From the NCBI GenBank assembly GCA_027625915.1, contig JANTQA010000047.1:17670001-17734000 (forward strand): a stretch of 64,000 bases of DNA, written 5' to 3'. The DNA is from Anaeramoeba flamelloides. Taxonomy: Eukaryota > Metamonada > Anaeramoebidae. Shown piece by piece: positions 59,301 through 64,000 of the stretch (position 1 is the first letter of the stretch; the number at the start of each line of letters is the position of its first letter). Made by a program: the position numbers and the translations under genes. A model generated the notes under the pieces. It was not told where the DNA came from. It saw only the letters and a program-made list of their open reading frames with translations, and made no database searches.

Positions 59301-62300
59301 CATAAGCACAGATTTTGAATGAAAAATTACACATAAGTGGATTTTATAATATAATCTAAATAAACATAAAATTAATGATTATGGTAATTGAATATTTATA
59401 TCTTTCTTATTGGTATTGGAAACGATCTCAGTTATCGAATTACCATAATTATTTTTAACTTAGTTGTCCCTGTCACAACATTTCCAAATTTGTGTGGATT
59501 ACTCACACAAATTTGAAAAATAAATTTTCACAACATAAAAAAAAAAAAAAAAATTTGCTATTCTCATGAGTACAACTGCATGTGGAAAATAACTATTTCT
59601 TTTTGTTTGGATTAACAACATCATAATATTTTGAGATATCTTTTTCAAAAACGATTTACATAAACAGCAACATTTTGGGATGTGTAAATCTCAAAATATA
59701 TAAAGTTGTAAAATTGTTATGAAAAAAATTTTTTTTTGCCGCCTATTCTACTTTAATAGTGTAATTAAAGCAATCTAAATTTTTTATTTTTCATTTTCGT
59801 TTTCACATTTACTTTGTTACTTTATTCACATGGGTAGCATTTTCGTTAAATATATACATAATCAAAAATAAAAATAAAAAAAAAAGTAACACATAAAATA
59901 AAAAGTTTATTTTTAATTTTTTTCAAATTTTTTTTGAAAAGTATATTCCAAAAGTTTTAAAAACGTAACTTTTAAAAAATATGACAAAAAAGTTTTCAAA
60001 AATATCAATAAAAAAGATTTATGACTTCAATAAGCTGATGTCAAACTTGAATAAATCTAAACTATTTTCCAAAAATGCTGACTCACTATATAATGTTATT
60101 GGAAGTTGGTTTTGTTGGAGTTTTACCCTGTATTCTTATATTCTGATGAAAATATTTTCAATTTTTAGATAAAGAAATTTTTTTTAATTTCACAAATTTT
60201 TGAAATATACCATTCAGTACATGGTTGTCACATTTTGGTAAAAAATACTTTGATTACAATTGAAAAAATATTATACCACTTATCAACTATTTAACCGACT
60301 AACAAACATGTTGATGAATCAGAACAATGATAAAAAATTCAAATTAAAAATGAAAATTTAAAAAAATTGTTTTCCAAGTTTCTTTTTTTTCGATAAATTG
60401 GATTTTAAGAAAATGATCATGATAAAAATAGTTTGTAATAATACTAATCATATTTGTTGTCATAATCAACGAAGTGTTGAATTTCTTTTTAAACGTTATC
60501 AATGATATTAACAAGGTTTTTTTTTGTATTAAATTGGATGAAGATCCGTTACAATTAAAATCATTTCCAGTTCACAGAACTTAAATCTTTCCCAAATACA
60601 AACAAAAAAATCTTACTTGATTACCAATTGCTTTCTTAACTATCAATCGAAGAATCATTTGTTTTCCTGAATTAACATTTTATGAAAAAAAAAAAAAAGC
60701 AATTCACTTCCAAGAAAGATAACTATTTTTAAATAAATAAGCATTTATACAATGGTCTTTCATTCCAACAAAGTCCATGTTTGTAGCATAATCAATGGTA
60801 TTTATAGCTTTTTATTTTTTAAGATTTAGAATCTTTGTTTATATTTTCAGTTTGGTTTGTTTACATTCATAATTTGGAATTTGTTTTTTTTTTGAGGTTG
60901 CTTAATTTTTAGATTTTGCGAAAAATGCTGAATTGTAAAAAATAATTTTCTCCAAAAATCATCAAAAATATTGATTGGTTACATTTTTTATGCAATTGTT
61001 TTTACATGGCCACATTTGGAGTTCAGATCAAAAAGGAGTCAATTTTTGGAACATTTTTATAAATATTTTTTAATAAACTATCTTTCATAATAATTGGCCC
61101 ATTAAAAATCAAATTTTAAATAAAAATATTTTTAATAATTGAAGTTATCTATTATAATATAAAAATTTAGATTTTAATATTCAATACTATACTCAAGAGA
61201 TATTTATTTTTCTTCTAAAAATAAAAGAAAAAAAAATAAAAAAAACTGTTAAAAAAAATTGGGACATTTATTTTGAATGAAGCATTACATGAAAAATAGA
61301 CAATTTAAATAAGTAAAAAAACCCATTTATCGATTCTCCTTCCATTTGAATAACTAAATCTAATCTCTTTTTCATATTTGAAACCAAATTTTGCATTAAT
61401 TCATCTGTTACTTCTTTCAAATTTTTCATTTTCATTTTCCATTTTAACAAACCACTTTTGAAAAAATAAAAAAGAGAAAAAATGATTTATTTGCAAACTT
61501 TTCATTGTGAGAGGAAAAACTTCAAAACGATACAAAAGCAACACATTATTCAAATGTAAGGTGGGCCATTTATTATGAAATTTAGTTTATTTTAAAAATG
61601 TTAAATGTTCAAAAGTAAATTGTAATTTTCTTGAGAATTCTTAAAGGATCGAGAAGATAAAAAACAAAATTTTGATAAAGGCTCTTTAATCCATTAAAGT
61701 TTGTTTTTAAAACTCAAAATAGAGAAAATATTTGAAAAGGTGCCTCTATTATAGTGAATGTAAATTTTGCAATAAAAAAAAGTAGACTTTTTCAAAATTA
61801 AATTTAATCTTTAGTTATTTTCAAAAACATTAAAAGCCAATTATTATACTAAAAAACAATTTAAAATCCTTTCTGATATGTAAAAATATTGTTAAGGTTT
61901 TCCCAATTTTTTTTAATTTTATCAAATAGGATTTTAACCTTTTTCTTTCAAATTTTGAATATTTTGAAAATCACAGAAATAACAGAGACCAATTTTTCAG
62001 GATCAGAAATCACAGAAATCACAGAAACCAATTTTGAAAAAATCAGAAATTTCAAACTATTAGCCATACTCGATCATAAGAGTCTAACTCTTAGTAAATT
62101 AATTTAATTTCCAAATTGTAGCTAAACCCTGAAAAATAATTTACTAAAAAAAAGTACGCCAAATGTCTTACACAACATACGGTTTATTTTTAGGACTATT
62201 TCAAAAAGCTTTTCTGTCATACTTTGTTAAAATGAATTTATAGGATCTTTTGATTGAATTCATGAATGATTTGTTATTTATAAAGAGGGAGGTGGTTGCT

Positions 62301-63951
62301 GATTTGAAAGGATTTAAAAATATTTTGTTTTTCAGAATTTGAATAAATATCAATCAAATTAATAGATTTGAATGTTAGTTTTTAAAAAAAAAAATATTAA
62401 TAAAAAAAAAAAAAAAAAAAGAAAGAAAGAAATGAATTAAGAAAACCTTTTAAGAGTTCAACAAATGGAAATAATCTTTTTGTAATATTTATTTGTTTAA
62501 AGTGGTCTAACAAAGGCAAGGTTTGGCCAATTTTATCTAACAGGATTGTCAAATTGATTTTTTCAGAGTCTCTTTCAAGCAATTCTAATAATTTAACAAC
62601 TGACAAATAGACCCAACGACTTTGGATGCAGTTTCGTTGCACTTGGGCTAGGTATAATAAAATGCTACAAACCTCAAAAATTATTTCTTCGTTCATTGAA
62701 TTAAAAGTGAGAAACAAATGCTTTTCAACTAGCTTTTGGATATTATTTTTGATAACTTCTTTTGCGCCTTTTGTTCTCAGATTATTAGGAATCAATTCCT
62801 GAGTGGCGGCAATTGCCAATGGTATCAAGCAAACATAAGAGTCTTTACTGTTTAGGCAAGAAAACCTTTCTCGATAGGTGTCAAACTGTTTGACCAATGA
62901 TTGCGAAACAAATTGTGATAGTTTTGTTAATTGCTTTCTTTCGCTAAATTGATCTAAATTTGAATCTTGTTCTGCAAAGACCCACCCCTGAGAGATTTCT
63001 AAAAATAATTGTCTTATTGCGGAAAATGCAATGACAGATATTTCGTCACGGTGATCAAGCGCCAATTGCCCAATGAGACCATAGATTTCTTTGCAATTTT
63101 CTAAATCTAATTCTGGAATCGATCCTAAATGATACAGCACGATCCTGCTAAAGGTGAAAATTAGGGGCTTGGTCAGTAAGATTGTTTCTCTTCCATCTAA
63201 AATTTCAAAGAGGTGCGGTAAGCAGTCTGTCAGTAATTGCCTTAAAATTGAGATCGGCGAATGAAGAAGAATTCGAAGCGCTGCAATGGCCAAGTTTGGA
63301 TCGCTGCTTTTTAAATCCTTTTCAATAATCGGTGTGAGTTTTTTCCTATTATTTTGGGGTTTTTTTTTTAATATTTTTGATCGTTTGGTTGTTTTTATTT
63401 TCATTTTTGTTTTTGTTTTGGTTTTTGTTTTGGTTTTTGTTTTGAGGAAAAAAATAATTTTGTGAAAAACAATTCTTCTCAAAAGTATTTTGAAATTCTT
63501 ATTCCGAGAACAATGAAAAGACAAAGTTTGAAGATCTCATAAGCACTAAATTGTTTTTTTTTTTGATTTTCCTGTTGCTCGAAAACAAAAAGGGTTGTTT
63601 TTCAAGAAAACAACTTGTGTGATTAAAAGTAGATAACGATCGTTCCAAAAAAAAAATAAAAAAAAAAGTTCTTTTTATTTTTTTGGAGATTAAATAAATG
63701 ACTTACCATTCATTTTTGTATCTAATGTTGTTAATATCAGGAGACTGTTTTATGATTTGGTAAGACATGATTTTAATTACAACCGAAGCAGTTTCATTTA
63801 AAAGACAATTTTTTATAATTAAATCAAAAAATTCATTCAGTTGTCTCCCTTGTGAGATGTTTTGTGATAGGATTATTAATGAGTTTAATTGCTTTTCTTG
63901 ATCTTTTTGTTTCACGAGATTCAATTTGATCGATGTTTCAATTGATTCCAT
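56335..63951 (-). CDS. TPLATE: TPLATE, beta-adaptin-like subunit of the TSET complex
   Basis: TSET is an ancient AP/COPI-related complex; in plants (the TPLATE complex) and Dictyostelium it acts in plasma-membrane trafficking. Exons are 63951-63707, 63345-62447 and 58559-56335, introns 361 bp and 3.9 kb; all phases fit. The product is about 1122 aa (Arabidopsis TPLATE is about 1176). Helical-solenoid landmarks align: MESIETSIKLNLVKQ at the start, KDLKSSDPNLAIAALRIL, IIFEVCSILLYLAQV and LPLLDHFKQINITKRL. After a N/E-rich linker (about residues 820-855), an appendage-like region shows IEAFHLIEEKYKRVDWKC, SQPYILPIQHFLTP and KTKPFAMISSKSF...LSETWFGDKFAFVLNG, matching the EAYHL, QPYKIPL and KTWHGG blocks of TPLATE. 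The donor of intron 2 (GTTTTC) is weak, so a small missed exon is possible. Confidence 0.85.
57186..57238. repeat. coding low-complexity tract in TPLATE
   Basis: ATTTTC/ATTATT repeats on the plus strand encode the N-E and poly-N linker on the minus strand. The plus-strand open frame here is spurious. Confidence 0.85.
61268..61450 (-). CDS. exon-like open frame inside the TPLATE intron (unknown)
   Basis: Encodes NLKEVTDELMQNLVSNMKKR followed by LDLVIQMEGESIN, which looks like a protein helix and not random A/T translation. AG dinucleotides upstream could serve as acceptors, but no proper donor or start was identified. It is on the same strand as TPLATE, so it could be an alternative exon, a nested gene fragment or chance. 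No family is recognised. Confidence 0.25.
   Translation of the reverse strand: MLKWKMKMKNLKEVTDELMQNLVSNMKKRLDLVIQMEGESINGFFYLFKLSIFHVMLHSK
61970..62031 (+). repeat. short tandem repeat (ATCACAGAAA-like)
   Basis: Repeated ATCACAGAAATAACAGAGAC and ATCACAGAAATCACAGAAAC units, two to three copies, within the TPLATE intron. Confidence 0.7.
63404..63442. repeat. TTTTGTTTTGGT minisatellite in TPLATE intron 1
   Basis: About three units of TTTTTGTTTTGG. In the minus frame it would read as Lys-Thr repeats, but the splice sites place it inside the 361-bp intron. Confidence 0.75.
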
Positions 63952-64000
63952 TGAAATTTGAATAAGAAGAAAGTAGAAGAAAAATGAGAAACTTTCCAAT
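63952..64000. promoter_or_regulatory. 5' flank of TPLATE, cut by window end
   Basis: Only about 50 bases precede the TPLATE start codon. The frame is open upstream (non-ATG), but the homology begins at the ATG at 63951. No specific promoter motif can be named. Confidence 0.3.

Larger units (their letters stand above)
58560..62446 (-). other. giant intron 2 of TPLATE (3.9 kb)
   Basis: About ten times longer than most other introns in the window. The acceptor is a clear TTTTCAG at 58560-58566. It contains T/G-rich low-complexity sequence (58580-58660), A/T homopolymers and a short exon-like open frame at 61320-61450. A tandem ATCACAGAAA-type repeat lies at 61970-62031. No clear TIR element was found, unlike the RCC1-BTB intron. 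Confidence 0.65.

Overview
The window is nuclear DNA from a very A+T-rich protist. Coding islands stand out as less A+T-rich stretches in a background full of poly(A)/poly(T) runs. Genes are split by spliceosomal introns, mostly with GTA-type donors and AG acceptors. Ordinary introns here are about 100-360 bp. All six confidently called genes end in TAA, and nothing conflicts with the standard code. My best guess is Anaeramoeba (Metamonada) or a close relative. The reason is an RCC1 plus double-BTB protein of the type I recall as greatly expanded there (often annotated 'btk-binding protein-related'), together with the A+T bias and N/E/K-rich low-complexity tracts. This assignment is an inference.

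Layout. 1-5300: gene-free, with repeat copies and an inverted-repeat element (1238-2073). 5313-6885 (+): ARPC2, the 34-kDa Arp2/3 subunit, three exons. 8126-10045: two dispersed repeats. 10401-11473 (-): two-HMG-box chromatin protein, three exons. 13453-16535: a decayed Tc1-type (DD34E) transposon carrying a nested insertion with a tRNA-like sequence. 16798-16994: first of four copies of a CAGT-ended MITE family. 19891-20688 (+): SEC11, the signal peptidase catalytic subunit. 21267-21515: a TTAA-flanked MITE. 24334-32285 (-): RCC1-BTB gene whose second intron appears to be about 6.1 kb, most of it a roughly 5-kb segment with long inverted ends. 33573-36847: a cluster of MITEs. 38663-40732 (+): PX-BAR sorting nexin with an Arg/Gly-rich N-terminus. 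41385-55516: dense repeats with two small uncertain genes (45483-46025 and 49132-49532, both -). 56335-63951 (-): TPLATE, the beta-adaptin-like subunit of the TSET trafficking complex, about 1122 aa, with one 3.9-kb intron.

No operon-like organisation is evident. The recognised genes are ordinary eukaryotic housekeeping or cell-biology functions: branched actin (ARPC2), ER signal cleavage (SEC11), membrane trafficking (sorting nexin, TPLATE), chromatin (HMG) and a likely ubiquitin-ligase adaptor or signalling scaffold (RCC1-BTB). The most notable architecture is two genes stretched by giant introns loaded with transposon-derived inverted repeats, and a rich set of non-autonomous TIR element families, some nested with recognisable TA targets. 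I saw no CRISPR array, rRNA gene, intact tRNA gene, or virus-like element.
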